Part shown: positions 31,963-40,793 of the stretch, piece after piece | Layout: every line of letters starts with the position of its first letter | How positions within the stretch are numbered: position 1 is the first letter of the stretch | NCBI GenBank assembly: GCA_029941135.1 | Contig: JAPYRI010000011.1 | Span: forward strand, 1-48,877 | Source of the DNA: Alphaproteobacteria bacterium | GTDB lineage: Bacteria > Pseudomonadota > Alphaproteobacteria > JAPYRI01 | Direction: 5' to 3' | Length of the DNA stretch: 48,877 bases | Made by a program: the position numbers and the translations under genes | Notes under the pieces: generated by a model | Databases searched by the model: none | The model's input: the letters and a program-made list of their open reading frames with translations, nothing else | Told to the model about the DNA's origin: nothing

Positions 31963-33153
31963 ATGCACATTGTGGCGACGCAATCCCACGAAAACCTGCA
32001 GGCAGGGGAAGCCGATCCCGCCCTTGACGCCATATTTGCCTGTCGCTTTGTAAACGTTAGTGAAGGAATCCGGGTCGCCGTCAAAGATGTGATCGATATC
32101 GCCGGGGTGCCGACAAAGGCCGGCAGCCGAGCGCTTGAAGATGCCGCACCGGCACGCAAAGACGCGGCGGTTGTCGCGCAAATCCGCAAATCCGACTGTC
32201 GCCTTGTGGGCAAAACCCAATTACACGAGCTCGCCTATGGGGTCACCGGGCTGAACGGCTGGACCGGCACCCCGGTCAATCCGGCTTATCCCACTCTCAT
32301 TCCGGGCGGCTCTTCCAGCGGCTCGGCGGTGGCGGTGGCCATGGGTCTTTGTGACTTCGCCCTCGGAACGGATACCGGCGGCTCGGTGCGCGTGCCTGCC
32401 GCCTGCTGTGGCATCTTCGGTCTCAAAACAACCTTCGGTCGAATCAGTCGCAGGGGCCTCACTCCGGCGCGCTCAAGCCTCGATTGTGTCGGGCCGCTCG
32501 CCAGTACGCCCACCTTGCTCGACACCGCCATGGCCGCCATGGACCCGTCCTGGGGGCCTTTGCCCCCGGTAAAAAGCGCACACATCGGTCTGATTGAAGC
32601 CGACGCTGAAGCCGATATTTTGGCGGCCGTTACCGGTGCGGCGCGTTTGCTCGATCCCGACGTGGCCCCACTGAAGTTGGTGGGCATGAAAGCGGCTAAT
32701 GATGCTGGCTTGACCATCATCGCGCGTGAAACCTATGCCGCGTTCTCAGCCCTGCTCGGCACCGGCAAGGTCGGTGCGGATGTTGCCGGGCGGCTGGCCC
32801 GCGCGAAAGACATCACTGATCAAATGCTTGCTGACGCCGAAGCCGTCCGCGCCACGTTCACCCTAGCGGTTGATCGGGCGCTCGAGAGCGTCGATGCGCT
32901 GGTGCTGCCCACCTTGCCGATTTTCCCGCCCTGGGTTGCAGACGCCAACAACCTGATCGCCGCCTTGAACATTACAGCCCTTGTTCGGCCGTTTAATTTA
33001 TCCGGACACCCGGCGGTTTCGATCCCGCTCGATCCCATCAATCGCCGTCCATGCAGCTTGCAATTGGTCGGCCGCAAAGGCGATGACGAGCGCCTGGTCG
33101 CCCTCGCCGCGGAATATTTACGCCGATCAGAAAAAAACCCAGACAGATGTTGA
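31963..33153 (+). CDS. iacH: Amidase-signature hydrolase, IacH-like
   Basis: A 396-residue amidase-signature enzyme with the Ser-cisSer-Lys triad: K41 (AVKDVID), S117 in GGSSSGS and nucleophile S141 in DTGGSVRVPA. The 24-residue gap between the serines is the family norm. It is the first gene of a run whose order and families match iacH-A-B-I-C-D-E, the indole-3-acetate catabolic operon of Pseudomonas putida 1290. There IacH is thought to hydrolyse the lactam ring of an oxindole intermediate. The ATG at 31963 lies just after the promoter and operator. The stop TGA (33151-33153) leads directly into the ribosome site of iacA. A generic amidase is the alternative, but context supports IacH. Confidence 0.82.
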   Translation: MHIVATQSHENLQAGEADPALDAIFACRFVNVSEGIRVAVKDVIDIAGVPTKAGSRALEDAAPARKDAAVVAQIRKSDCRLVGKTQLHELAYGVTGLNGWTGTPVNPAYPTLIPGGSSSGSAVAVAMGLCDFALGTDTGGSVRVPAACCGIFGLKTTFGRISRRGLTPARSSLDCVGPLASTPTLLDTAMAAMDPSWGPLPPVKSAHIGLIEADAEADILAAVTGAARLLDPDVAPLKLVGMKAANDAGLTIIARETYAAFSALLGTGKVGADVAGRLARAKDITDQMLADAEAVRATFTLAVDRALESVDALVLPTLPIFPPWVADANNLIAALNITALVRPFNLSGHPAVSIPLDPINRRPCSLQLVGRKGDDERLVALAAEYLRRSEKNPDRC

Positions 33154-33165
33154 AGGAGACTTTCC

Positions 33166-34344
33166 ATGCTGGCGGATGACAAAATTGAAAGTTTGGGCGC
33201 GACCGGCACATTCGATGCCGGTGATTTCGATGAAGATCGATTTGCCGCGTTGTTGGTGGATGTCAAATCCCGCCGCGATGAATTTTACCATCAGCGGCAC
33301 GTGAGCAAAGACGTGATCGAGACGTTGCAAAGCCTCGGACTGTATCGCGCCTTTGTGCCGGAACAATTTGGCGGCTCGGGCATGCATGGCTCAGACTTTC
33401 TGCGCTTGATCGAACGCATATCGGAAATCGATGGCTCCACCGGCTGGGTCGCAAGCTTTGCCTTCGCCACCAAGTACCTCTCGTCGTTACCCGCGGCGAC
33501 CCTGGCTACTGTCTATGCCGACAATCCGGACGTGGTGTTTGCCGGCGCGATCTATCCGCCGCAACCCGCACAAAAAGTCGACGGCGGATACAGGGTCAGC
33601 GGCCGCTGGACATTTGGCAGTGGTTGCCTGGGCGCTTCGCTCTTGGGGGTCGGGATAAGTGTTGACGGCGCAAATAGCGGCCTACCCATGATGGCGGTCA
33701 TGCCCGCCGGCCAAGTCACCATCGTCGAAATCTGGGACACCATCGGCATGACTGGTACCGGCAGCCACGATTTTGTCCTTGAAGATGTGTTCGTGCCCGA
33801 GGACTGGGTGCTGGCACGCGGGGCTGAACCCACCATCAGTACACCGGCCTATCGCTACCCGACCCTGGCCATGTCCGCGCAAGTTTTGGCGATTTGCGGT
33901 TTGGGGGTTGCGCGCGCAGCGCTCGATCACGTGATATCGATTGCCGACAAATCGAAGTCAATCACCGGCGCGCCGACTTTGGGCGACCGCCCCAACGTTC
34001 AACTTCACTTGGGTGAATCCGAAGCCAAATGGCAAGCTGCGCGGATCTGGTTTTACGACCTCACCGACAAAGCCTGGGATGTGGCAGTGGCGGGACGGGA
34101 GCCATCGCGGCAGGAGACCATGCAATTGCGGCTGGCGGCATCACACGCTGCCCGCGTCGGCGCCGAAGTCACACGCGCGTGTTTTGAGATGACCGGGACC
34201 ATGGGCATATTCAACAGCAATCCGCTGTCACGCCATATGACCGACGCCATGGTGACGGCACAGCATGCGTTTTTGACCGAGGGCACCTTCATCAATGCGG
34301 GCAAGGTGCTCATCGGACACCCGCCGATCACCGGATATGCCTAA
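33166..34344 (+). CDS. iacA: Acyl-CoA-dehydrogenase-fold flavin monooxygenase, IacA-like (indole-3-acetate oxygenase)
   Basis: A 392-residue protein of the acyl-CoA dehydrogenase fold, in the class that works as a flavin-dependent monooxygenase. The ribosome site GAAGGAG precedes the ATG at 33166. Diagnostic segments: FVPEQFGGSG, DGSTGWVASF, VSGRWTFGSGC, IGMTGTGSHDFVLEDVFVP and the C-terminal TGTMGIFNSNPLSRHMTDA, which recall IacA/IifC and HsaA-like oxygenases rather than true acyl-CoA dehydrogenases. IacA starts indole-3-acetate breakdown by oxidising the indole ring at C2. It needs reduced flavin, normally from IacG, which is missing from this window. Gene order around it is the main support for the name. 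Confidence 0.82.
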   Translation: MLADDKIESLGATGTFDAGDFDEDRFAALLVDVKSRRDEFYHQRHVSKDVIETLQSLGLYRAFVPEQFGGSGMHGSDFLRLIERISEIDGSTGWVASFAFATKYLSSLPAATLATVYADNPDVVFAGAIYPPQPAQKVDGGYRVSGRWTFGSGCLGASLLGVGISVDGANSGLPMMAVMPAGQVTIVEIWDTIGMTGTGSHDFVLEDVFVPEDWVLARGAEPTISTPAYRYPTLAMSAQVLAICGLGVARAALDHVISIADKSKSITGAPTLGDRPNVQLHLGESEAKWQAARIWFYDLTDKAWDVAVAGREPSRQETMQLRLAASHAARVGAEVTRACFEMTGTMGIFNSNPLSRHMTDAMVTAQHAFLTEGTFINAGKVLIGHPPITGYA

Positions 34345-34399
34345 AAGCAACCGCTTATCAACCCAAACTCAACCCCATCTCAGCCTCATAGGTACCCAA

Positions 34400-34774
34400 A
34401 TGTCAGACCAACCGGACAAAATTCGCACCCTGTTTTGCGTGACCGTCAATCAAACATTTTTCGACCTGCCGTGGTCGGACATCGGTGAAGTTTGGGCAGT
34501 GTTCGGCCAGATGATGGCGGGCATCAAAGCCATGGACGGCGTGGACGTCTTGGGCACGCTCGACGATGATCAGACCATGGTTGGCGCATCCTCAAACGGC
34601 TTTCCGTTCACCGCTTACATTCTCGCCGACATGCCGGATCGCGACGCGGTCACCGCCGCCTGCAATCTGTTTCGCACGCTACCGGTCGGCGACAGCGGCT
34701 TTCGGTTGTGGAAATATTGCAGCGTTGAAGCACGCTTGGGACGGGCACTTGAAATCCCCGCGCTCGCCCAGTGA
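34400..34774 (+). CDS. iacB: IacB-like small protein
   Basis: About 124 residues from the ATG at 34400; the frame stays open to 34295, and an ATG at 34337 overlapping the iacA stop is an alternative start. It is predicted to be a small alpha/beta (dimeric-barrel-like) cytoplasmic protein: TLFCVTVNQTFFDLPW, then VDVLGTLDDDQTMVG, and a C-terminal GFRLWKYCSVEARLG. I recognise no catalytic motif. Its position between iacA and the SnoaL-like iacI matches iacB in the indole-acetate cluster, whose protein has no firmly established activity as far as I recall. It ends 19 bases before the next start. Confidence 0.72.
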   Translation: MSDQPDKIRTLFCVTVNQTFFDLPWSDIGEVWAVFGQMMAGIKAMDGVDVLGTLDDDQTMVGASSNGFPFTAYILADMPDRDAVTAACNLFRTLPVGDSGFRLWKYCSVEARLGRALEIPALAQ

Positions 34775-34793
34775 TGACGCCGGAGGTTGCCCT

Positions 34794-35345
34794 GTGAACG
34801 ATCACCCTCAAAAGCAAATAGACGACCTGTCCCAACGGGTTAGAGCGCTCGAAGCAGAGAGCGAAATCCGCCGCGTGGTTGCGCGTTACATGGAAATCTG
34901 CGACGCGCTAAATGCCGATACGTCCATGGACGAGCTCGGTGCGTTGTTCACGAAAGAAGCTCAGTGGCAGGGCAAAGGCGACAAATATGGCGCCACATTC
35001 GGCGGCCACGTAGGGCGCGCGGCGATTGTCGCGTTTTTGAACAGCTATCGCGAGCCAACGCCGCACTTCGCCGGCAACGTCCATATTCTGGGTTGCGAAA
35101 ACCTTGTCGTCGAGGGTGACCGCGCGACCGGCACATGGGTCATGTTCCAGACTCCGACCTTTCAAGAAGGGGGTGCATTTCTGATGGCGGCCCGGCTCAA
35201 TCTCACTTTCAAATACGAAGAAAGCTGCTGGCGGATGGATCGTTTTGCCACCACGAATTTGTTCTCGCGCCCGATTGAAGGCGGATGGAATGCCGATGCA
35301 CCGATCCCCGCGCCGTCCGTTAATGCGAAAGGACAAAACCAATGA
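34794..35345 (+). CDS. iacI: SnoaL-like polyketide-cyclase-fold protein, IacI-like
   Basis: About 183 residues from a GTG at 34794 preceded by GGAGG; the open frame further upstream overlaps iacB and is a shadow. An N-terminal coiled helix (QIDDLSQRVRALEAESEIRRVV) leads into a SnoaL/NTF2-like cone: RYMEICDALNAD, LFTKEAQWQGKG, GRAAIVAFLNSY, TGTWVMFQTP, RMDRFATTNLF. Such proteins often act as small hydrolases, cyclases or isomerases on aromatic intermediates. The position before iacC matches iacI. The stop overlaps the iacC start by ATGA, so it is tightly coupled to the dioxygenase. Role in the pathway: unknown, inferred accessory step. Confidence 0.78.
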   Translation: MNDHPQKQIDDLSQRVRALEAESEIRRVVARYMEICDALNADTSMDELGALFTKEAQWQGKGDKYGATFGGHVGRAAIVAFLNSYREPTPHFAGNVHILGCENLVVEGDRATGTWVMFQTPTFQEGGAFLMAARLNLTFKYEESCWRMDRFATTNLFSRPIEGGWNADAPIPAPSVNAKGQNQ

Positions 35346-36613
35346 GTTCGGCACAGCCACACGCGGCAATCCCGGATTTCGGCGCTTTGATCTCTAAAGA
35401 CCGGGTGCACACGTCGCTCTATAACGACCCCGATATTTTTGCCGCTGAAATGAAAAAGATATTCGAGCGCACCTGGGTTTGGGTCGCGCACACAAGCCAT
35501 ATTCCGGAGCCGGGAGATTTTGTGACCACCCATGTGGGCCAACAACCGGTGATCGTCAATCGCGACCGTGACGGCAAAATTCACGTCCTGCTCAATCGCT
35601 GCCGTCACCGCGCCGCTACGGTTTGTGAAACCCGCAAAGGCAACGCTCGCGCGTTTGTCTGCCCCTATCACGGCTGGGGCTACAAGCAGGATGGCGCCCT
35701 GCGCGGTGTGCCGCAGCCAAAAAGCTATGACGATGATTTTGATAAATCCGATCTTGGATTGGTTGCGTTAAGGGTCGCACAATATGCCGGACTGATTTTC
35801 GCAACATTCAACGAAGACGCCGAGCCGCTCGACGGGTTTCTCGGCGACGCCAAGCCGTGGATTGATTTGTTCATGAAACAAGGCGGCGGGTACCCGGTGG
35901 CGGTCGGCGGCGAACATCGCTTTTGGTTTCCGGGCAACTGGAAAATCCAATTGGAAAACACCACCGACGCCTATCATTTTCCCATTGTGCATGCGTCGTT
36001 CCTGGATTCACTCGATAGCCAGGCCGAAGATATGTTTGCGTTTCTGGAGGGCGACGGATACGTGCAAGACCTGGGCAATGGTCACAGCGTCATGGTCATG
36101 ATGCCCGAGCTTGTCGACTTGGGAGCCGACCTCGACCGCCCTATTCCGGATCGGTTCGAGGCGCTCGCTGAAGACCTGCGGAAAAACCATCGCGAACAAG
36201 ATGTGCGCCGGATTGTGCGCGCCGTGGGCGGCACCGGATTCAACATTAATTTGTTCCCCAATCTGGCCTGTTCGATGGCATTTTTCCGGATTCTGCGGCC
36301 GATCTCGGTTGCGGAAACGGAAATTCGCCACATCGCGCTCACCATGGACGGTGGGCCCACCGCCGCCAATCAAGCCCGACTGCGATTGCATGAACATTTT
36401 CAAGGACCAATGGGATTTGGCACCCCTGACGATGCGGACGCGTGGGAGCGGGTGCAAATGGGCTCACAAGCCGGTCCTGACCTGTCGATCATGCTCAACC
36501 GGGGAATTTCCGGCGACGGACACGGACCGAACGGCTCCAACCGGGGCGATGTCAGCGCCGAAACCGGCATGCGTGCCGCCTATCAAATGTGGAAGCGGAT
36601 GATGACGGCATGA
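35342..36613 (+). CDS. iacC: Aromatic-ring-hydroxylating dioxygenase alpha subunit, IacC-like
   Basis: A 423-residue Rieske non-haem iron oxygenase large subunit. The Rieske ligands are C87, H89, C107 and H110 (CRHRAATVC ... CPYHGW). The mononuclear iron site includes H212 and H217 in TDAYHFPIVH, with D209 as the likely electron bridge. It overlaps iacI and iacD by ATGA on both sides, forming a coupled alpha/beta pair. In the indole-acetate pathway IacC/IacD dihydroxylate the aromatic ring late in the route that leads to catechol. The usual reductase partner, iacF, is not present in the window, so electrons must come from elsewhere or from an unrecognised partner. Anthranilate- or benzoate-type dioxygenase is the alternative. 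Confidence 0.87.
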   Translation: MSSAQPHAAIPDFGALISKDRVHTSLYNDPDIFAAEMKKIFERTWVWVAHTSHIPEPGDFVTTHVGQQPVIVNRDRDGKIHVLLNRCRHRAATVCETRKGNARAFVCPYHGWGYKQDGALRGVPQPKSYDDDFDKSDLGLVALRVAQYAGLIFATFNEDAEPLDGFLGDAKPWIDLFMKQGGGYPVAVGGEHRFWFPGNWKIQLENTTDAYHFPIVHASFLDSLDSQAEDMFAFLEGDGYVQDLGNGHSVMVMMPELVDLGADLDRPIPDRFEALAEDLRKNHREQDVRRIVRAVGGTGFNINLFPNLACSMAFFRILRPISVAETEIRHIALTMDGGPTAANQARLRLHEHFQGPMGFGTPDDADAWERVQMGSQAGPDLSIMLNRGISGDGHGPNGSNRGDVSAETGMRAAYQMWKRMMTA

Positions 36614-37095
36614 ACAAAAAGAATGGCATTACATTTGACGAGGCAATCGCCTTCATCTGGGCTGAAGCCGACGTGCTCGACCGTAGAGCTTACAGTACAT
36701 GGCTCGACCTATGGGCAGACGACGGTCTCTACATCATCCCCATCGAAAGCGATGTCGACGATTATGCAACGGTATTAAATTACATTTATGACGACGCCAG
36801 GATGCGCCGCATGCGGGTCGCGCGCCTCACTTCATCCAATTCCATGGCGGCTACGACCGTCGCAGAAACCGTGCGCACCGTGTCGCGGTTCGTCAAAACC
36901 GGCAGTGAAAATACTGGGATCGAGATTCGCGCGGCACAGCATTTGGCGGAATACAAACGCGCCAAACACCGACTTGTTCCCGCAACCCTAGACATCGAAC
37001 TGCGCCGCCATAACGGCAAGATCAAGATGGTCCGCAAAGTCGTCACCCTGGCAAGCCGGGCAGACGGCATTCAGGGGATCGCGTACCTGCTATGA
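36610..37095 (+). CDS. iacD: Aromatic-ring-hydroxylating dioxygenase beta subunit, IacD-like
   Basis: The 161-residue small (beta) subunit, cone-shaped like SnoaL proteins, that scaffolds the alpha3beta3 oxygenase. The ATG at 36610 overlaps the iacC stop (ATGA); an in-frame start 21 bases upstream lies inside iacC and is less likely. Family signs: DEAIAFIWAEADVLDRRAYSTWLDLWADDGLYIIPI, then YIYDDARMRRMRVARL and the closing RKVVTLASRADGIQGIAYLL. The stop overlaps iacE by ATGA. It carries no metal ligands. Confidence 0.88.
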   Translation: MNKKNGITFDEAIAFIWAEADVLDRRAYSTWLDLWADDGLYIIPIESDVDDYATVLNYIYDDARMRRMRVARLTSSNSMAATTVAETVRTVSRFVKTGSENTGIEIRAAQHLAEYKRAKHRLVPATLDIELRRHNGKIKMVRKVVTLASRADGIQGIAYLL

Positions 37096-37850
37096 ACACA
37101 AGGCCAGAGACCAAAAAAATATGCCTGGTGACCGGCGCCGCGCGCGGCCTTGGCGCCGCCATTGCCACGCATCTCTTCAACGACGGCTATTGGGTTGCGG
37201 TGAGCGACATGAACACCGAAGCGGCGGCGGTACTTGCGAAGTCTTTGGACCCCCAAGCCGACCGAACCCTCGCGCTCACGCTCGACGTCACACACAAATC
37301 CGATTTCGAGCTTGCCCTAGATCACATTGTTGAAGTCTGGGGCGGCGTTGCCGTTCTGGTCAACAACGCGGCGATTACCAAAACAACGCCGCTGTTCGAG
37401 ATCTCACCTGAAGAGTTCGATGAAGTGGTTCGCATCAATATGCGCGGCGTTTTCCTCGGCTGCCAGGTGTTTGGGGCGTACTTTGCGACCACGGGATACG
37501 GCCGCATCATCAACATGGCATCCCTTGCCGCGCAGACCGGTGGAGCGGCAACCGGCGCCCACTATGCTGCCTCCAAAGGCGGAATCGTGACGCTCACCAA
37601 GGTGTTCGCGCGTGAGTTGGCAACTAAGGGCGTGACCGTCAACGCGATCGCGCCAGGGCCCTTGGATGTGCCGTTAGTGCATGAAATTTTGCCGCCGGAA
37701 AAATTGTCGACAATGATCCAGTCCATTCCGGTCGGGCACTTGGGCGACCCAAATTTTGTCGGCCGCATGGTCGCGTTGCTCGCGTCCGAAGACGCGTCAT
37801 CGGTAACCGGCGCAACGTTCGATGTCAACGGCGGGCTCTATGTCCGTTAA
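37092..37850 (+). CDS. iacE: Short-chain dehydrogenase/reductase, IacE-like
   Basis: A 252-residue classical SDR: cofactor loop TGAARGLG (14-21), NNAAI, and the active-site Tyr and Lys at Y158 and K162 (HYAASKGG) with the upstream Ser in NMASLAAQ. The acidic end of strand 2 (SDMN) favours NAD(H). It overlaps iacD by ATGA. In the iac pathway IacE dehydrogenates or reduces an early hydroxylated indole intermediate on the way to dioxindole-3-acetate. Its last codons overlap the start of the MarR gene by 11 or 29 bases depending on which start that gene uses, so the regulator is translated from the same message. Confidence 0.85.
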   Translation: MNTRPETKKICLVTGAARGLGAAIATHLFNDGYWVAVSDMNTEAAAVLAKSLDPQADRTLALTLDVTHKSDFELALDHIVEVWGGVAVLVNNAAITKTTPLFEISPEEFDEVVRINMRGVFLGCQVFGAYFATTGYGRIINMASLAAQTGGAATGAHYAASKGGIVTLTKVFARELATKGVTVNAIAPGPLDVPLVHEILPPEKLSTMIQSIPVGHLGDPNFVGRMVALLASEDASSVTGATFDVNGGLYVR

Positions 37851-38337
37851 CGCGAAAGACAAGCGTTCTCCAAACCAGCTGGATTTCGTTCACGTTTCAG
37901 ACGCCGAGTTCGACCTGCAATCGTGGCCGTTTTACTGGATCATCCGCGCGAACAACGCCTATCTAAATACGCTAGAAAGTGTCTTGAAGCGTGATCAACT
38001 CGATATTCCCCGGTGGCGGGTTTTAATGTTGCTGTTTGGGCAACGCGCCCGCAGCGTTACTTATCTCGCCGAGGAAGCGATCATTAAATTGTCGACCATG
38101 ACCCGCATTATTCAGCGGATGGAACGAGAAGGTTTGGTACAGTCGCGGCCCCGCCAAACTGACAATCGGGTGACCGAAGTGTTGTTGACTCCCCAGGGTG
38201 ATCAAGCCCGCCGGCGCGCCCAACAGGCGGCGTTCGACGTGTTTGCCCTTGCTTTCGACGGGGTTTCCGGCCAACAGATTGCAGCTCTGAACCAAACATT
38301 GGGACGCGTATTGTCCAACCTAAGTGAAAAGAACTGA
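37840..38337 (+). CDS. iacR: MarR-family transcriptional regulator, IacR-like
   Basis: About 165 residues from the ATG at 37840; an ATG at 37822 is an alternative. The winged-helix is visible: WRVLMLLFGQRARSVTYLAEEAIIKLSTMTRIIQRMEREGLV, then the wing with PRQTDNRVTEVLLTPQG. MarR proteins repress until an aromatic ligand binds. IacR of Pseudomonas putida is of this family and represses the indole-acetate genes. Here the gene sits at the 3' side of iacE in the operon, not divergently as in Pseudomonas, so it is co-expressed with its targets and can close a feedback loop. A fitting operator lies at 31924-31954. Confidence 0.83.
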   Translation: MSVNAKDKRSPNQLDFVHVSDAEFDLQSWPFYWIIRANNAYLNTLESVLKRDQLDIPRWRVLMLLFGQRARSVTYLAEEAIIKLSTMTRIIQRMEREGLVQSRPRQTDNRVTEVLLTPQGDQARRRAQQAAFDVFALAFDGVSGQQIAALNQTLGRVLSNLSEKN

Positions 38338-38345
38338 TCCACATT

Positions 38346-39369
38346 ATGACCCCAAGTATCCAAACCCGCTTCACTGCGGCCTTTGGCCTTAAACATCCGT
38401 TTGCCTGTGCCGGCCTTGCCTTTGCGGGAACGACCCCGCCTTTGGCCATTGCGGTCGCAGATGCCGGCGGCGTCGGTGCACTGGGAGTAGGAAAATTACC
38501 CCCCACCGGCATTGGAAGCAGTGGTTGGCATGATCTGCGCCAAAACAGAGGGCGTGATCAACGTCAATTTCATCACTATTTTCGCCGAAGACGCCCACAT
38601 CGCCATGTGCGAGAAAATCCGTCCGCCGGTGGTGTCCTTCCACTGGGGCCATCCGCCCCGCGCTTGGATCGACCGGCTGCAGACCGCTGGAATCAGTGTG
38701 TGGGAGCAGGTTGGTTCAGTCGATCAAGCACGCGCAGCCGTGGATGACGGCATTGACGTCATTATCGCTCAAGGCTCGGAAGCGGGCGGCCACAACTACG
38801 GCTCGCTTCCTTTATTCGTACAACTGCCGGCAATCATCGACGCGGTCGCACCAACCATGGTATGGGCCGCAGGCGGGATCGCCGACGGACGGGGGATTGC
38901 AGCCGCCCTGTCACTCGGTGCGGATGGCGTCTGGGTGTGGACCCGCGTGACCGCCACTCGCGAGGCCGACTTAGCACCTGACTACAAACACCGGCTGACC
39001 GAAGCCCGCAGCGAAGACACAGTACTTTCACACCTATTCGGCCGCGACGGGTTGGACTTTAATCCCATGCGCGTGCTCAACAACGACATCGTCAAAGAGT
39101 ACGGTGGTCGCGAACAAGACGCGCCCGATGATCCCTCGACGCAGCCAATCCTCGGCACCATGGACATCATGGGGATAGAGGCTCCGCTTCACCGGTTCAG
39201 CAACTTGGTGCCCATGTCGACTGCTACAGGTGACGTGGATCAAATGGCCTTGCTCGCTGGCCAAGGCGTTGGTTTAATCAACGATTTGCCGGGTGCAGGG
39301 GACGTGATCGCGCGCATGATGGCAGATGCGGTCGCGCGGCTTAAATCACTCGGTAAGGCTGCCGAATGA
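38346..39369 (+). pseudogene. Nitronate monooxygenase/2-nitropropane dioxygenase family, frameshifted at a C6 run
   Basis: An FMN-binding TIM-barrel enzyme read in two frames. The first frame (from ATG 38346) gives the N-terminus, TRFTAAFGLKHPFACAG and AVADAGGVGALGVGKLPP. The rest, from about 38512, is one frame over: VVGMICAKTEGVINVNFIT, IIAQGSEAGGH, MVWAAGGIADGRG, ending at 39369. Removing one C from the six-C run at 38499-38504 restores a single frame of about 341 residues reading GKLPPPALEAVVG, exactly as family members do. So it is a one-base insertion by slippage, a phase switch, or a sequencing error. The stop overlaps the next amidase by ATGA, arguing that the gene was functional recently. 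Substrate unknown; many relatives are misnamed nitronate monooxygenases. Confidence 0.8.
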
Positions 39370-40793
39370 TCGACGCGCAGGCCTCGGCAACAACGTTACT
39401 GCGGGCTATGGCCGATGGACGTGCGTCGGCGCAGGTTTGCCTGGCGGCGATGACCCCCAACCGGGTCCACGCCGAAGAATTAAATGCATTTCTGCCGGTC
39501 GATCTCGATGCCCCTGGGCAGGCCGCCGCTTCGGACGCACGGCGGCACACGGGCACAGAGGGCGTGCTCGAAGGATTGATGGTCTCGGTAAAAGACAATA
39601 TTGCCGTGGGCGCCGCGCCAACGACAGGAGGATCTCCGGCCCTGCAGGGTTATGCTCTCGCGGAAGGGACGGCCATAGCCCGACTGCGAACGGCAGGAGT
39701 AATTTTCACTGGAAAGACAAACCTGCATGAACTGGCGTTCGGCATCACTGGAGAAAATGCGTTTCTTGGCCCGGCGCAAAATCCCTTCAGTAGATCCCGC
39801 TTGGCGGGGGGCAGTACCAGTGGCGGGGCCGTCGCCGTCGCCATCGGCGCCTGTGCTGTAGCCATTGGTACCGACACTGGTGGCTCTTGCCGTGTGCCGG
39901 CGGCCCATTGCGGAGTGGTCGGATTTCGTCCAACCACCGGGCGTTACCCTGACGACGGCTACCTTACCCTGTCGCCCTCGCGGGACACGCTGGGAGTGCT
40001 TGCGCGCGCAGTCGCTGACATTGCAGAAGTAGATGCCGTGATGGCAGATGATACAGTCGAACTCCACGCAGTCAGCATAAGTGACCTTCGACTGGGTGTG
40101 GTTCGTTTCCAACCGATTGACCCCGGCGTACATTCCGCTTTTGAGCGCGCGCTCAGGCAGTTAGGCGGCGCTGGTGTCGCACTCAACGACGTTGATCTGA
40201 CCGCCGCCATTGCCGCTGACGACGCCTGCGGTTTCGTGATCGCGATCTTTGAGACCGCTCGCAGCATGGCAACGCGCGCACAGCTTGAGCTTGGGCTCAC
40301 ACTCGCGGATTTCTCGGCAAAAATTGCGGACCCTGACGTGCGGGCGCTGATCGGCAACGAAGCTGGACCGGACGCAACCCCCGCGACGGTGTACAGAGAA
40401 GCGATTGACGTTCATCTCCCGCGATTGAAATCTGCTTTTGCCGATGCTGTGTCCGGCATCGATGCTCTTATTTACCCGACAACGCCTTTAACCGCACCGC
40501 CTCTTGTGCCCGGCGATACTGTCGATGTGAACGGCGTAATCATCCCGACGTTTCCGGCTTATAGCATGATGACCCGGCCCGATAGCATGGCCGGGCTGCC
40601 ATCAATCTCGCTGCCTAATGACCTGGTCGCGGGACTGCCAACCGGCATTCAATTGGTGAGTGCACCGGGATCGGATCGGCGCTTGCTGGCAATGGCCGAG
40701 GCCGTCGAAGCGGTATTGCCCCCACGGCCCATCGCATCACTCGAACTTGGAAGGAATTCATTGTGGGCGCACACTCCGGCATTCAAGACCTAA
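39366..40793 (+). CDS. Amidase-signature hydrolase, indoleacetamide/mandelamide-hydrolase-like
   Basis: A 475-residue amidase with K76 (SVKDNIA), S150 in GGSTSGG and nucleophile S174 in DTGGSCRVP, the normal triad spacing. The stretch VVGFRPTTGRYPDDGYLTLSPSRDTLGVLAR recalls indoleacetamide hydrolase (IaaH) and mandelamide hydrolase. In an indole-acetate catabolic operon, an enzyme that releases indole-3-acetate from indole-3-acetamide would feed the pathway; this is inference from context and recalled motifs. It overlaps the upstream frameshifted gene by ATGA. It is clearly different from the first amidase of the operon (iacH) in length and in the sequence around the triad, so they are not recent duplicates. 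Confidence 0.82.
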   Translation: MIDAQASATTLLRAMADGRASAQVCLAAMTPNRVHAEELNAFLPVDLDAPGQAAASDARRHTGTEGVLEGLMVSVKDNIAVGAAPTTGGSPALQGYALAEGTAIARLRTAGVIFTGKTNLHELAFGITGENAFLGPAQNPFSRSRLAGGSTSGGAVAVAIGACAVAIGTDTGGSCRVPAAHCGVVGFRPTTGRYPDDGYLTLSPSRDTLGVLARAVADIAEVDAVMADDTVELHAVSISDLRLGVVRFQPIDPGVHSAFERALRQLGGAGVALNDVDLTAAIAADDACGFVIAIFETARSMATRAQLELGLTLADFSAKIADPDVRALIGNEAGPDATPATVYREAIDVHLPRLKSAFADAVSGIDALIYPTTPLTAPPLVPGDTVDVNGVIIPTFPAYSMMTRPDSMAGLPSISLPNDLVAGLPTGIQLVSAPGSDRRLLAMAEAVEAVLPPRPIASLELGRNSLWAHTPAFKT

